Assembly (NCBI GenBank): GCA_017305535.1 | Contig: JAFKKN010000010.1 | Location: forward strand, 1 to 64,000 | Reading direction: 5' to 3' | Source: Hyphomicrobiales bacterium | GTDB taxonomy: Bacteria; Pseudomonadota; Alphaproteobacteria; Rhizobiales; Xanthobacteraceae | DNA: 64,000 nt | Shown here: positions 20,938-30,913 of the stretch, piece after piece | How positions within the stretch are numbered: position 1 is the stretch's first letter | Layout of the letters: every line of letters starts with the position of its first letter | Translations under genes and position numbers: made by a program | Notes under the pieces: model-generated | Databases searched by the model: none | Seen by the model: the letters and a program-made list of their open reading frames with translations, nothing else | What the model was told of the DNA's origin: nothing

Positions 20938-20953
20938 TGTGATGCAGGTCACG
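20938..20953. promoter_or_regulatory. CRP-like palindrome in the dxs leader
   Basis: The gap 20794-21175 upstream of dxs has no gene. It contains TGTGA-N6-TCACG, one base off the classical cAMP-CRP consensus, about 145 bp upstream of the dxs start. Alphaproteobacterial CRP relatives can prefer other sequences, so this may be chance; it is noted because the window encodes three nucleotide cyclases. Confidence 0.25.
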
Positions 20954-21175
20954 TCTGCTGCGCGGTCTCATTTGCGGAATTTACACAAGCAGTTTCAATC
21001 CCTTGGCCGAAAATTCGGTCGGCCGAGACGAGCGTGCAAATGTATAGTGTTTCCAATCTTATACCAAGCCTCCTCCCCAAAGCCAACTTTCGGCGTTGCT
21101 ATTGGTCAGGCCGCGCGGCGCATTGGTTCAAATGCGCCTCGAACTTAACGACCGGTAGGGGGCCAATGTTCCCTT

Positions 21176-22462
21176 CTAGCGTGCGACGGAGGCCGGGGGA
21201 AGGGGTGCAGTGCGGCCAACCGGTTGGCCTGTTCCCGTGGCGGTGGCCAGGGCGGCAACCGGATCGGCGACGCGGCCGGACAAAGCGACCGGGCCGGTTA
21301 CGATCATATAGAAGTCGAAGGGGTGCGGTCGCTCGCTGGCCATGACGAACTGGAAGTGCACACGGAAGAACTGCCAGCGGAATCGATTATAGTGCGCTGG
21401 ATCGATCATGTCGCGAAATCGGATCGGTACCACGGTTGGATTACGCCGTGCAGCGCCGGCGTCGATGCCGTGGCCGGCGATGGGATCGAACGGATAGAAG
21501 TTCATTACGTCCTTACGTGACTGGCCGTCGATCCAGTCGATCGCGGGGACGGTCGCAAGTTGTCTCAGATGCTCGCGGAACGGCTTGGAGACCGGGAGGA
21601 AGCCGACGATCGGCAGGTTGCCGCCCAGCGTCAGCAGCACGACGCGCGGGCCATGGCGTCCGAGATCGGGATCGATCGCCAGTGCTCGCGCCATGATCTC
21701 GACGCCGAGGAACGACCCGGAGCTATGACCGACGACGATGAGTTCCTCGGCGTCGCTCGTACGCGCGACATCGACCAGATGCTGCGCGAAGTGGTCGATG
21801 CGTCGATCCCATTTCGGCCGCGCGCGGTGTGCGAACTGCCACGTGAAGATGGTATCGGACATCAGATAGAGCGCGTAAGTGCGCTTCTCCGTGTATTTCA
21901 ACAGCGCCCATAGCGCGGTCAGAAATACGACAACGGCTGCAACCCATTTGAAAGGCGTCGCTACGCCGAGATAACCCATGGTGGTGGCGACAGCCCATGC
22001 CAGGAGAGCCGACCAGATCGCAAGATTCAGCAGTACGAAATGCGGGTAGGTGATAAACATTCCGAAACGCCAGTGCGCTTTCCAGATGCGCGGGATGGCG
22101 CCCGAGAGAAATGCGCGGCAGTAGATCGCGACCCCGTACAGGACAGTGCGCCAGATCGGAACGCCGAAATCGCCCTTGATCAGATCTTCCCAGCGTAAAA
22201 AATCGTAAGTGACCTGGGTTTGCCAATCGTGGCCTCGCGTCTCAATCGACCACGACGCCATGGTGTTGTCGCCAGTGGTTTGCGGTCGGCTGACGTTGGT
22301 CTGCAAGCCGTAGAGGGTGGCAGATTTTCGCAGTTCGGTACGGAACAAGCGATAGTATTGCGCGAGCCCACGCGGATCGTAACCCTGAACGTAAATGACG
22401 TGCCGGCGTTGGACGCGCACGCTCAGAACCCGTCCTGAACGAGCGCAGCCGACGGAAGGCAA
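21176..22462 (-). CDS. Membrane-associated alpha/beta-hydrolase-like protein of unknown function
   Basis: A protein of 428 aa. The N-terminal part starts a beta strand and oxyanion-like turn (Val-Ile-Tyr-Val-Gln-Gly-Tyr-Asp-Pro-Arg-Gly, about 22-32), followed by two or three hydrophobic helices (about 140-195). The C-terminal half has a nucleophile elbow, Val-Gly-His-Ser-Ser-Gly-Ser (about 246-252), as in serine hydrolases and lipases. The helices inserted between the strands suggest a hydrolase anchored in the inner membrane. No substrate is evident. The ATG used is the first in the frame; a GTG about 15 codons in (just before Gln-Arg-Arg-His) would also fit. Confidence 0.7.
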   Translation of the reverse strand: MPSVGCARSGRVLSVRVQRRHVIYVQGYDPRGLAQYYRLFRTELRKSATLYGLQTNVSRPQTTGDNTMASWSIETRGHDWQTQVTYDFLRWEDLIKGDFGVPIWRTVLYGVAIYCRAFLSGAIPRIWKAHWRFGMFITYPHFVLLNLAIWSALLAWAVATTMGYLGVATPFKWVAAVVVFLTALWALLKYTEKRTYALYLMSDTIFTWQFAHRARPKWDRRIDHFAQHLVDVARTSDAEELIVVGHSSGSFLGVEIMARALAIDPDLGRHGPRVVLLTLGGNLPIVGFLPVSKPFREHLRQLATVPAIDWIDGQSRKDVMNFYPFDPIAGHGIDAGAARRNPTVVPIRFRDMIDPAHYNRFRWQFFRVHFQFVMASERPHPFDFYMIVTGPVALSGRVADPVAALATATGTGQPVGRTAPLPPASVAR

Positions 22463-22634
22463 TTCCTGTTGCTTTGTAAAAGAAACGCGTTCGGCAATCT
22501 GGCGCTCATCTCAATTCGAAACGGGACGTCGACACGGAGCATTCGCCCCACACCGGCAGGCAGTAAAGCTGACATCGGGCGTTAAATCAAAGGTCCCGGA
22601 CCGATGATGGTCGTTTCAATTCCCGAGAGGGGCG

Positions 22635-22889
22635 TCATGACGGAACGTCGAGTGGCTCCGTGCCGTTGGGCTGGCCTTTGGCATCGGTGGTAATTTTATC
22701 GACGCGCGCCTCGGCCTGACGCAGCAGATCCTCGCAGCGCCGCTTCAGCGCTTCGCCACGCTCGTAGATTGCAACCGATTCCTCCAGCGCAACCTGACCG
22801 CCCTCGAGACGCGTGACGATCGATTCGAGTTCCTCCAGGGCGCGCTCGAAGCTCAGCTTTTTGATGTCGGCATGGTTGGTGTCGGCCAT
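22635..22889 (-). CDS. xseB: Exodeoxyribonuclease VII small subunit
   Basis: The small subunit (84 aa) binds XseA to form ExoVII, which degrades single-stranded DNA. The signature Ser-Phe-Glu-Arg-Ala-Leu-Glu-Glu-Leu-Glu-Ser-Ile-Val-Thr-Arg-Leu-Glu and Leu-Glu-Glu-Ser-Val-Ala-Ile-Tyr-Glu-Arg-Gly is clear. It lies 70 bp downstream of the histone-deacetylase-like gene, a conserved arrangement in this group. xseA is not in the window. Confidence 0.93.
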   Translation of the reverse strand: MADTNHADIKKLSFERALEELESIVTRLEGGQVALEESVAIYERGEALKRRCEDLLRQAEARVDKITTDAKGQPNGTEPLDVPS

Positions 22890-22959
22890 GGTCAGGTTCC
22901 TGCTGAATGTCGGTCGCGCGAGATGATAAGCACGGGTGAGGACGGAATGTGGCGGGACG

Positions 22960-23889
<930 letters not shown>

Positions 23890-24011
23890 TCAAAAGTCCA
23901 CCGCGCCGGGGCGCGTGAGGGATGATGCGGCAAGCGTCGTTCGCCAAGTGTAGTGGCTCGCGACGGATTGTGAAAGGGCGGGCCGGCACGACCGCTGGTC
24001 GGAGAGGCCAC

Positions 24012-25667
24012 CTAGTTGAGACGGACGATTCGGCCGGTTGTCGGTGGCGCGACCGGGCTGTTTGCTTGGAAATAAGCATAGAGCGCATCGACGTCGTAGA
24101 CACCGAAAATCTGCGACGTCCCTTCCTTGAGCACGGTGAAGCCGTCGCCGCCGACCGCGAGAAAGTTATTGACGGTGACGCGGTAGCTTGCCGCCGGGTC
24201 GATTGGAGCGCCATTCAAGGTCATGCTTGCAGCCGCAATGCGATCACCGAGCGGCTTCGCATTGTCCCAGGTGTAGCTGAAGCCTTTTGAAATTTGCAGG
24301 ACGCGCGGTCGTGCCGGGTCGAGCCACTGCTGCTCCAGCGCGGCTTTGATTTGCGCGCCGGTAAGTGTCATCGTCACAAGCTGGTTGCGGAACGGTTGCG
24401 CCGCGAACACATCGCCGTAGGTGATGCTGCCATCATCACGTCGGATAATCGGACTGCGCACGCCGCCGGGATTGGTGAGAGCGATCGCCGCGCCGCCCTT
24501 GTCGGCGGCTTGCGTCGCGGCAAGTTGCGCGTCGGCGACGATGTCGCCGAGCACGCTCTCCCCGGCGTCGGTGGGAATACGCGACAGCGACGCCGTGATG
24601 TGGCCTGCCGAACGTGCCGCGATGGGACCGGCGAGCCGCTGATAGTCCGCGATCAGCCGCGTCTGCTCCGCGTCCTTCGTAAGCGTATCGGTGCGGACGA
24701 TCACGTTGTTCGCTTTCGCGCTGACAACATCGCGCGTGTTGCGATCGAGTTCGACGTCGATGGCCGTGACCAGTGTGCCGTACTTGTCGCCGCTGGTGAC
24801 GAGTCGTCCGTCGATGTTGCAGGTGTAGGCCTGATGCGTGTGGCCGCTGACGACGATATCGACCGCTTTGTCGAACTTCTTGACGATGTCGACGATGGGG
24901 CCAGAGATGCCGGGGCACTCGTTGTAATCGCCGGTCGGGAATCCACCTTCGTGGATCAGCACGACGATGGCCTCGACGCCTTTTGCCTTCAACTCCGGCA
25001 CCAGCGCGTTGACGGTGTCGGCTTCGTCGCGAAATTCGAGATCGGAGACGCCAACCGGCGAGACAAGGCGCGGGGTGTTCTTGAGCGTCAGGCCAATGAA
25101 GGCGACCGGAATTCCATCGAACGTCTTGATCGCATAGGGCGGAAACAACGTCGCGCCGGTGGTTTTGTCGAAGGTCGAAGCGGCGAGATAGCGAAATTTC
25201 GCGCCTGTAAACGGATGCGGTCCCTGACATCCGTCGATCGGATGGCAGCCGCCGTTCTGCATGCGCAGCAGTTCGGTCTTGCCTTCGTCGAACTCGTGAT
25301 TGCCGACCGACGCAACCGCCATGCCCATCAATGACAGCGACTCGATGGTCGGTTCGTCATGAAACATCGCGGAGAGGAACGGACTCGCGCCGATCAGATC
25401 GCCGGCGGCTACGAAAATCGAATTCTCGTGATCGGCGCGCAACTGCTTCACCAGCGTCGCCATGCGTTCGACGCCGCCGGCATCGACGCGAATCTTGCGG
25501 TCCTTGTCAGTTGGGTCGTCGATGCGGATGCCACCGGGTGGCGGCTCGAGATTGCCGTGCAGATCGTTGATCGCGAGAATGCGCAACGCCACTCGGTCGC
25601 TCGCCTGCGCATGTATCGATGCAAGGCAGGCGAGGAGAGCGACAAGTATCGGCAGGGTACGCCGCAT
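24012..25667 (-). CDS. Periplasmic bifunctional metallophosphatase/5'-nucleotidase
   Basis: A 551-aa UshA-type enzyme that dephosphorylates nucleotides outside the cytoplasm. It has a signal peptide (1-22, ending Ala-Gln-Ala), a calcineurin-like metallophosphatase domain with Asn-Asp-Leu-His-Gly-Asn (about 33), Ala-Gly-Asp-Leu-Ile-Gly-Ala-Ser, Gly-Asn-His-Glu-Phe-Asp and Ser-Gly-His-Thr-His-Gln, and a C-terminal 5'-nucleotidase substrate domain ending near Asn-Asn-Phe-Leu-Ala-Val-Gly-Gly-Asp-Gly-Phe. It lies 27 bp downstream of the enoyl-CoA hydratase gene, but the functions are not obviously linked. Confidence 0.92.
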   Translation of the reverse strand: MRRTLPILVALLACLASIHAQASDRVALRILAINDLHGNLEPPPGGIRIDDPTDKDRKIRVDAGGVERMATLVKQLRADHENSIFVAAGDLIGASPFLSAMFHDEPTIESLSLMGMAVASVGNHEFDEGKTELLRMQNGGCHPIDGCQGPHPFTGAKFRYLAASTFDKTTGATLFPPYAIKTFDGIPVAFIGLTLKNTPRLVSPVGVSDLEFRDEADTVNALVPELKAKGVEAIVVLIHEGGFPTGDYNECPGISGPIVDIVKKFDKAVDIVVSGHTHQAYTCNIDGRLVTSGDKYGTLVTAIDVELDRNTRDVVSAKANNVIVRTDTLTKDAEQTRLIADYQRLAGPIAARSAGHITASLSRIPTDAGESVLGDIVADAQLAATQAADKGGAAIALTNPGGVRSPIIRRDDGSITYGDVFAAQPFRNQLVTMTLTGAQIKAALEQQWLDPARPRVLQISKGFSYTWDNAKPLGDRIAAASMTLNGAPIDPAASYRVTVNNFLAVGGDGFTVLKEGTSQIFGVYDVDALYAYFQANSPVAPPTTGRIVRLN

Positions 25668-25694
25668 CAGGTCCTCATCGCGGCTTCGGTCTGT

Positions 25695-26462
25695 TTAAGC
25701 TTTCTTGCGTGCGAAGAACGCCTTGAAGGCATTAACCGCTTCCTCCGAGCGCATCCGTTCGCCGAATAGTGCACTCTCGTGATTGATCCGCTCGATCAAT
25801 TCCTCCGGCGAAGGTTTCAGCAGCTTGCGTGAAATCGCGACGGCTTCCGCCGGCAGCGCGGAAATTTCGCGTGCGACCTTGAGCGCTTCGGTGTCGGCTT
25901 CGCCGGCCGGAACCACGGTGTTGACGAAACCGGCTTCACGCCCTTCTTCGGCATTGAGCGAACGGCCCATCACCAGCGTTGCGAATGCGCGTTGATGACC
26001 GATGGCACGCGGCATCAGAAGACTCGATGCGCCCTCCGGCACCAGTCCAAGATGGATGAAGGGCGTCGAGAATCGTGCGCCGCTGCTGGCAACGACGTAG
26101 TCGCACTGAAACAGCATCGTGGTGCCGACGCCGATGGCGATGCCGTCAACGGCTGCAACAAGCGGCTTGGTGTTGCGTGCTAGCGCGTGCAGGAAGCCGA
26201 GCGCAGCGGAAGGACGCGGCTTGTCGGCGCTGGCGGTGCCGCCCTTGAGAAAATCCTCGAGGTCGTTGCCGGCGGTGAAGACGCCTTTGCCGCCGGTGAG
26301 GACGAGGCAACGGATCGCGGCGTTGTCCTGCGCGCCGTTGATCGCATCGGTGGTGGCCCGATACATGTCCTGCGTCAGGGCGTTTTTCTTGTCGGGCCGA
26401 TTGAAGGCGATGACGCGCGTGGCCTCGTTGTCGGTCACGGTCAGGTGGTCGGTCGTTGGCAT
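25695..26462 (-). CDS. Enoyl-CoA hydratase/isomerase family protein
   Basis: A crotonase-fold enzyme (255 aa) of fatty-acid or acyl-CoA breakdown. The N-terminus Val-Ile-Ala-Phe-Asn-Arg-Pro-Asp-Lys-Lys-Asn-Ala-Leu and the oxyanion-hole regions (Phe-Thr-Ala-Gly-Asn-Asp-Leu near 65 and Gly-Ile-Ala-Ile-Gly-Val-Gly near 110) are clear. In place of one usual catalytic Glu there is Pro-Glu-Gly-Ala-Ser-Ser, as in isomerase-like members. ATG 26462 is chosen; the frame runs on upstream but those codons overlap the acyl-CoA dehydrogenase gene in another frame. It is 73 bp downstream of that gene. Confidence 0.9.
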   Translation of the reverse strand: MPTTDHLTVTDNEATRVIAFNRPDKKNALTQDMYRATTDAINGAQDNAAIRCLVLTGGKGVFTAGNDLEDFLKGGTASADKPRPSAALGFLHALARNTKPLVAAVDGIAIGVGTTMLFQCDYVVASSGARFSTPFIHLGLVPEGASSLLMPRAIGHQRAFATLVMGRSLNAEEGREAGFVNTVVPAGEADTEALKVAREISALPAEAVAISRKLLKPSPEELIERINHESALFGERMRSEEAVNAFKAFFARKKA

Positions 26463-26535
26463 CCTTTGGGCGTCCTTTCCCGCTCGGGATTCTTGCGGCG
26501 AAACGGTGACGAAAATGTGCGGCTTGCCGCCGGCC

Positions 26536-28320
26536 TCAGGCCAGCAGAATCGCGTCGGCGCCGAGCACGGTATCGGCGCTTTCCACCACGGTGCGCTCCA
26601 GCGACGGCGCCTGCACCGCGACGTTCTCGGCGAAGTATCGCGCCAGGGTGACGTAGCGCTTCGGGTCGCCGAACTGGTCGCCGCTGTCGCGCGCCGCCAT
26701 CGCTTCGTTGGCGAGCATGCAGCCGCCGAGCGTCGAGCCGAACAGGCGGAGATAGGGCGTAGCACCCGCGAGCGCTTCGTTCGGCGCAGTGCCGAGCCGT
26801 TCGAGCAACCAGCGGCTGGTGCGCTCGAGCGACTCCAGCGCTTCGCGCAGCTTCGCGCCGGTCGAGCCGAACGCCGGATCGTTCGAGGTCTCGACGCGCT
26901 TGACGATGTCGGACAGTTCGCCGAGCAACGCCCACACCGACTCGCCGCCCTTGACGCCGAGCTTGCGGGTGACGAGGTCGATCGACTGGATGCCGTTGGT
27001 GCCTTCATAGATCGGCGTGATGCGTGCATCGCGCAGGTGTTGAGCCGCGCCGGTCTCCTCGATGAAGCCCATGCCGCCGTGAATTTGCACGCCGAGGGAG
27101 GCGACTTCGTTGCCGATGTCGGTGGAGAAGGCTTTCGCAATCGGTGTCAAAAGCGCGCCGCGCGCGGCGGCGGCGGCGCGGACCTGCGGGTCCTCGGCGC
27201 GGGCTGCGACGTCGAGCGCGACGGCGGTGGCATAGCAGATGGTGCGCGCGGCCGCAGTCATCGACCGCATCTGCATCAGCATGCGCTTGATATCGGGATG
27301 CACGATGATCGGATCGGGACCGGTGCCGGTCGAGCCGATGCCCTTGCCTTGCTTGCGCTCTTGCGCATAGGCGAGCGCCTGCTGATAGGCACGGTCGGCA
27401 AGGCCGACGCCTTGCAGGCCGACGCCGAGGCGGGCCTGATTCATCATCGTGAACATGCACTGCATGCCGCGATTTTCCTCGCCGATCAGGTAGCCGACCG
27501 CGCCGCCATTGTCGCCCATGGTCATGGTGCAGGTGGGGGAAGCGTGGATGCCGAGCTTGTGCTCGACGCCGGACGGATAGACGTCGTTGCGCGCACCTAG
27601 CGTGCCGTCGGCGTTGACGAGGAATTTCGGAATCAGAAACAGCGAAATGCCCTTGGTGCCGGCGGGGGCGTCCGGCAGGCGCGCCAGTACGAAATGAATG
27701 ATGTTATCAGTCATGTCGTGGTCGCCGTAGGTGATGAAGATCTTGGTGCCGCTGATGCGGTAGGTGCCGTCGCCGGCGCGTTCGGCGCGCGAGCGCAGCA
27801 GGCCAACGTCGGAGCCTGCGTGCGGCTCGGTCAGTTGCATGGTGCCGGGCCACTCGCCGGAGATCAGCTTGGCGAGATAGATGTTCTTCAACTCGTCGCT
27901 GCCATGGGCATCGAGCGCCTCGATGGCGCTGGCGGTGAGCAGCGGGCAGAGTTCGAACGCGATGTTGGCCGCGCTCCAGATCTCGGTGCAGGCGGCATTG
28001 ATCGCGCCCGGCAATCCCTGTCCGCCGAATTCCTCACTGCCGGCGACCGCGTTCCAGCCGGCCGCGGTCCAGCGCTGATAGGCGTCGGGCCAGCCCGGTG
28101 CGGTGGTCACCTTGTTGTCGCTGAGTTTGATGCCGTTCTGATCGCCGACGCGGTTGAGTGGCGCCAGCACGTCGCTCGCGAACTTGCCGGCTTCGTCGAG
28201 CACGGCGGCGGCGATGTCGGCGTCATATTCGCCCATGTGGCCGGCGTCGACGGCGGCCTGCAAGCCGGCGCCGTGGTTGAGGGCCAGCAGAATGTCGTTG
28301 ATGGGCGCGCGATAGGTCAT
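26536..28320 (-). CDS. Acyl-CoA dehydrogenase (DmdC/AcdA-like long form)
   Basis: An FAD-dependent dehydrogenase of 594 aa, the long subfamily with a C-terminal extension found in 3-methylmercaptopropionyl-CoA dehydrogenase and similar acyl-CoA dehydrogenases. Signatures include Leu-Thr-Glu-Pro-His-Ala-Gly-Ser-Asp-Val-Gly (about 164), Gln-Ile-His-Gly-Gly-Met-Gly-Phe (about 415) and Ile-Tyr-Glu-Gly-Thr-Asn-Gly-Ile-Gln (about 440, with the presumed catalytic Glu). ATG 28320 is preferred to the in-frame GTG at 28329. Together with the hydratase 73 bp downstream it forms a two-gene beta-oxidation unit of unknown substrate. Confidence 0.92.
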   Translation of the reverse strand: MTYRAPINDILLALNHGAGLQAAVDAGHMGEYDADIAAAVLDEAGKFASDVLAPLNRVGDQNGIKLSDNKVTTAPGWPDAYQRWTAAGWNAVAGSEEFGGQGLPGAINAACTEIWSAANIAFELCPLLTASAIEALDAHGSDELKNIYLAKLISGEWPGTMQLTEPHAGSDVGLLRSRAERAGDGTYRISGTKIFITYGDHDMTDNIIHFVLARLPDAPAGTKGISLFLIPKFLVNADGTLGARNDVYPSGVEHKLGIHASPTCTMTMGDNGGAVGYLIGEENRGMQCMFTMMNQARLGVGLQGVGLADRAYQQALAYAQERKQGKGIGSTGTGPDPIIVHPDIKRMLMQMRSMTAAARTICYATAVALDVAARAEDPQVRAAAAARGALLTPIAKAFSTDIGNEVASLGVQIHGGMGFIEETGAAQHLRDARITPIYEGTNGIQSIDLVTRKLGVKGGESVWALLGELSDIVKRVETSNDPAFGSTGAKLREALESLERTSRWLLERLGTAPNEALAGATPYLRLFGSTLGGCMLANEAMAARDSGDQFGDPKRYVTLARYFAENVAVQAPSLERTVVESADTVLGADAILLA

Positions 28321-28510
28321 GACTGGCACTCACGGGTGAGGTTGGGAACAGGCTGTCGTCTTCCCATGAAACCACACCCTTCTCAACACCCCCAAGGGGA
28401 AATTGCGAGATGGAGGAGTGGTAACCGGAGCCATCCAGTGAGCGGAGGGAAGGGCGAAATTGTTGGAGCTTGCCTCGAAATGGAGGTCACAGGGGCAAAG
28501 AACCTCAGCG

Positions 28511-28638
28511 TCGTCCCCGCGCAGGCGGGGACCCAGACGCCGTGTCGCTTATGATCTAGGCAGCGCTCGTGACCCGTAACGAGTCATCGTCTCACAACGA
28601 AGGTCAGGGGTTATGGGTCCCGGCCTGCGCGGGGACGA
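28511..28638. repeat. Long inverted-repeat element (about 128 bp)
   Basis: Imperfect 25-bp inverted ends (28511-28535 and 28614-28638) built on GTCCCCGCGcAGGCGGGGAC-like palindromes, with about 78 bp between. The ends match the widespread CCCGCGcaggCGGGGAC intergenic repeats of Bradyrhizobium relatives. It lies in the 397-bp gap 28321-28717 between the acyl-CoA dehydrogenase start and the GGDEF stop; no gene is seen there. Confidence 0.6.
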
Positions 28639-28641
28639 TGC

Positions 28642-28686
28642 TTTTCGCGCTGCAAGTTTTCGCGCTGCAAGTTTTCGTGGTGCAAG
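28642..28686. repeat. Three tandem copies of a 15-bp unit
   Basis: The unit TTTTCGCGCTGCAAG occurs twice exactly (28642-28656, 28657-28671) and a third time with two changes (28672-28686), right after the long inverted repeat and 32 bp before the stop of the GGDEF gene. The function is unknown. Confidence 0.85.
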
Positions 28687-28717
28687 TCCGCCTACGAAAC
28701 GAGTTTCCGATCGAAAT

Positions 28718-29866
28718 TTAAGCCGCGACGCTTTTGAAGTCCGACGCTCTGATGCGATTGCGCCCTTCGGATTTGGCTTCGTAAAGTGCCTCGTCGGCGC
28801 GGATCAGCAGCGACTGAAGCGTTTCATCGCCGGAGGAATACGAGATTCCTGCACTGACGGTGGTGCGGATGGGGCCGGCCGACGTCGGAATCGCCATCGC
28901 TTCGACCTGCGCCCTGATGCGCTCCGCGATGGCCATGGGCGCCCGCGGGTTTGGATCGGAGACCACGATGCAAAATTCCTCGCCGCCCATGCGCGCGGCA
29001 AGGTCAGTCGGTCGAATATTGGCGCGGATCAGTTCGGCAAAGGCTTTCAGGGCCTGATCGCCGCAGTCGTGGCCGTACCGGTCGTTGATTTTCTTGAAGT
29101 AGTCGAGATCCATCGCGACGAGGGCAGTCCCCGGAGGCAGGTGGTCGGAGGGATTTTGCAACAACGCCCTGCGGTTCAGGAGTCCGGTCAGGGCGTCGGT
29201 CATCGCCTCGCGCTTGTGCCGATTGGCGATGCGCGCCTGGTTGAGCGTCAGCGACAGCGTGCCGATGCCGGTCAGGCCGGCGATCACGACGATGGAGTTG
29301 ATGTCTTCCGCCCAGTTCGACGGCTTCGCGGTCAGAATGTATTGCCCCTCGTGGGCGAGCGCATAGCCGCACAGCACGAACGAGACCGATACGACGAGAT
29401 AGAGCGCGGCATTGGCCGTCATCAGAAGGCGCGATTCCGCGCGGGCGATCCAATACTGACGCGCGGACGCGAACATCAGGACGCCGAGCAGGATATTTCC
29501 GGCCATCGTGCCGATTCCGGAATAACCGAGTGCGAAAGCAATGGTCGTCGGCAGTCCACCGAGAATGACAAGCGCGGACGCCAGCGGCCAATCGGCTTTG
29601 GCGGAGCAGAATTTCGCGGAGCCGATATAGAGCAGGCCGAAGCCGACAATCAGAAGCAGGAAAGACGCGAGAAGAAATAGGGCGTTGTAGTCCTCGACCA
29701 CGCTTCCGAAGAAGGCGACCCCGACCAGAATGAAAGCAAGAGCGAGCGACCAGCTCAGCAGATGCGCTTCGCCGCGCCCGACGATCCACATCATGAACAT
29801 CGTCAATCCGAGCGACGCGCCGGAGAAGCCGATGGCGATAAGGATGGACAATTGGTCGAGAAGCAT
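28718..29866 (-). CDS. Membrane-bound diguanylate cyclase (GGDEF)
   Basis: A 382-aa protein with six or so hydrophobic segments spread over residues 1-190 and a C-terminal GGDEF domain (about 215-375). The catalytic loop reads Gly-Gly-Glu-Glu-Phe, a functional variant, and the metal-site Asp lies in Val-Ala-Met-Asp-Leu-Asp-Tyr-Phe-Lys. It should make cyclic di-GMP in response to a signal sensed in the membrane. No EAL domain is present and no inhibitory RxxD site was noticed before the GGEEF loop. Confidence 0.9.
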   Translation of the reverse strand: MLLDQLSILIAIGFSGASLGLTMFMMWIVGRGEAHLLSWSLALAFILVGVAFFGSVVEDYNALFLLASFLLLIVGFGLLYIGSAKFCSAKADWPLASALVILGGLPTTIAFALGYSGIGTMAGNILLGVLMFASARQYWIARAESRLLMTANAALYLVVSVSFVLCGYALAHEGQYILTAKPSNWAEDINSIVVIAGLTGIGTLSLTLNQARIANRHKREAMTDALTGLLNRRALLQNPSDHLPPGTALVAMDLDYFKKINDRYGHDCGDQALKAFAELIRANIRPTDLAARMGGEEFCIVVSDPNPRAPMAIAERIRAQVEAMAIPTSAGPIRTTVSAGISYSSGDETLQSLLIRADEALYEAKSEGRNRIRASDFKSVAA

Positions 29867-30156
29867 TGGTGAGGCGCCGCTGATGAAAGCCGTCCGCCTT
29901 ATACGTCAGCGATCATTACTTGAATGGAATAAGCTGGTTTCGTTTGGCCGGTAAGGTAATCAAACCGTTTAACGAATAGTCTCGATTTTGGGGTCAATCG
30001 TGCGGCCGTGCCGGGAGACGATCGCGGCTGCGCGACCTCCTTTACTCACGTGTAAGAGAAGGCAGTCTTATCCGTCAATGTCCGGAGGATAAAGGCAGGG
30101 CGGCAAACTCGCAGCAGGGCGCATGCCGCCTTAACCTTTTGGCTGGCGGGGTGATG

Positions 30157-30342
30157 TTACTTCCCGGTGTTGTCTTCGACGGTCGATCCGCCTGCGTGCT
30201 TCTGGATCGACGCAATCGCGTCCTGAGCGGATTTCTTTTGCTTGTAGCCCTCAGAGCCGAACATGATCTCCCCGTTCGGCGCCTTGAAACGGAATCGGGT
30301 TTCTCCGGCCTTGTCGGTATAGAGTTCGAACTTATAAGCCAT
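30157..30342 (-). CDS. YegP-family (DUF1508) small protein
   Basis: A 61-aa protein containing a single copy of the DUF1508 repeat (pattern Phe-Glu-Leu-Tyr-x-Asp-Lys-Ala-Gly-Glu-x-Arg-Phe-Arg-Phe-Lys-Ala and Gly-Tyr-x-x-Lys-x-x-Ala-x-x-Ala-Ile). YegP itself has two copies. Such proteins are frequent, short and of unknown function. It is transcribed away from the GGDEF gene upstream. Confidence 0.85.
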   Translation of the reverse strand: MAYKFELYTDKAGETRFRFKAPNGEIMFGSEGYKQKKSAQDAIASIQKHAGGSTVEDNTGK

Positions 30343-30447
30343 GGTGTTTCCTCAGTCATTGACGACAGGGCCCATAGCGTTGGCGAGGACGATTGATGAG
30401 TCAAGCCGTTCGGCAGGCCGGGTTCGCCCCTGAAGTCGGAATCATAA

Positions 30448-30804
30448 TCACCACCGGATCAAAATCAGCACGGCGATAACCCAGATCGCGAGGACCGGTA
30501 CGAGGCCAACCCATGTTCGCGGCTTTGATCGCGTCGCGGCCTCGGCGCGAAGGTCGCGCATGATATCTGACGGTATCAGCCGTATCGCGAGCCAGATTCC
30601 CAGCGGCACGATAATGAGGTCATCGAGATATCCCAGGATCGGAATGAAATCGGGAATCAGATCGATCGGACTGAGCGCGTAGGCGGCGACCGCACCTGCG
30701 ATGGCTTTGGCATACCATGGCACCCGAGGATCGCGCGCCGCGAGCCAGAGCGCGACCACGTCGCGTTTGAGGGCCCGAGCCCATTGCTTTAGCGTACCAA
30801 GCAT
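30448..30804 (-). CDS. YkvA family (DUF1232) membrane protein
   Basis: A 118-aa protein with the DUF1232 core Val-Pro-Trp-Tyr-Ala-Lys-Ala-Ile-Ala-Gly-Ala-Val-Ala-Ala-Tyr-Ala-Leu-Ser-Pro-Ile-Asp-Leu-Ile-Pro (long motif at about 29-52), followed by Asp-Phe-Ile-Pro-Ile-Leu-Gly-Tyr-Leu-Asp-Asp. A C-terminal hydrophobic segment (about 98-118) suggests a membrane anchor. The family has no established function. Confidence 0.85.
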   Translation of the reverse strand: MLGTLKQWARALKRDVVALWLAARDPRVPWYAKAIAGAVAAYALSPIDLIPDFIPILGYLDDLIIVPLGIWLAIRLIPSDIMRDLRAEAATRSKPRTWVGLVPVLAIWVIAVLILIRW

Positions 30805-30913
30805 CGGCGGAAGTTATTCGATCGGCGGAAGTTATTCGAATTGTTGAACGCTGGTTTGCCGAAAGCTTTCGGTAACTGCTGCCGTCGCGGATATGATCGG
30901 CTCTTGTCGCCAA

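Noticed and set aside
20794-21175. A structured RNA or tRNA gene in the dxs leader (GGTTCAAAT near 21125 looks like a T-loop)
   Set aside because: No matching acceptor, D-arm or anticodon stems could be drawn around it.
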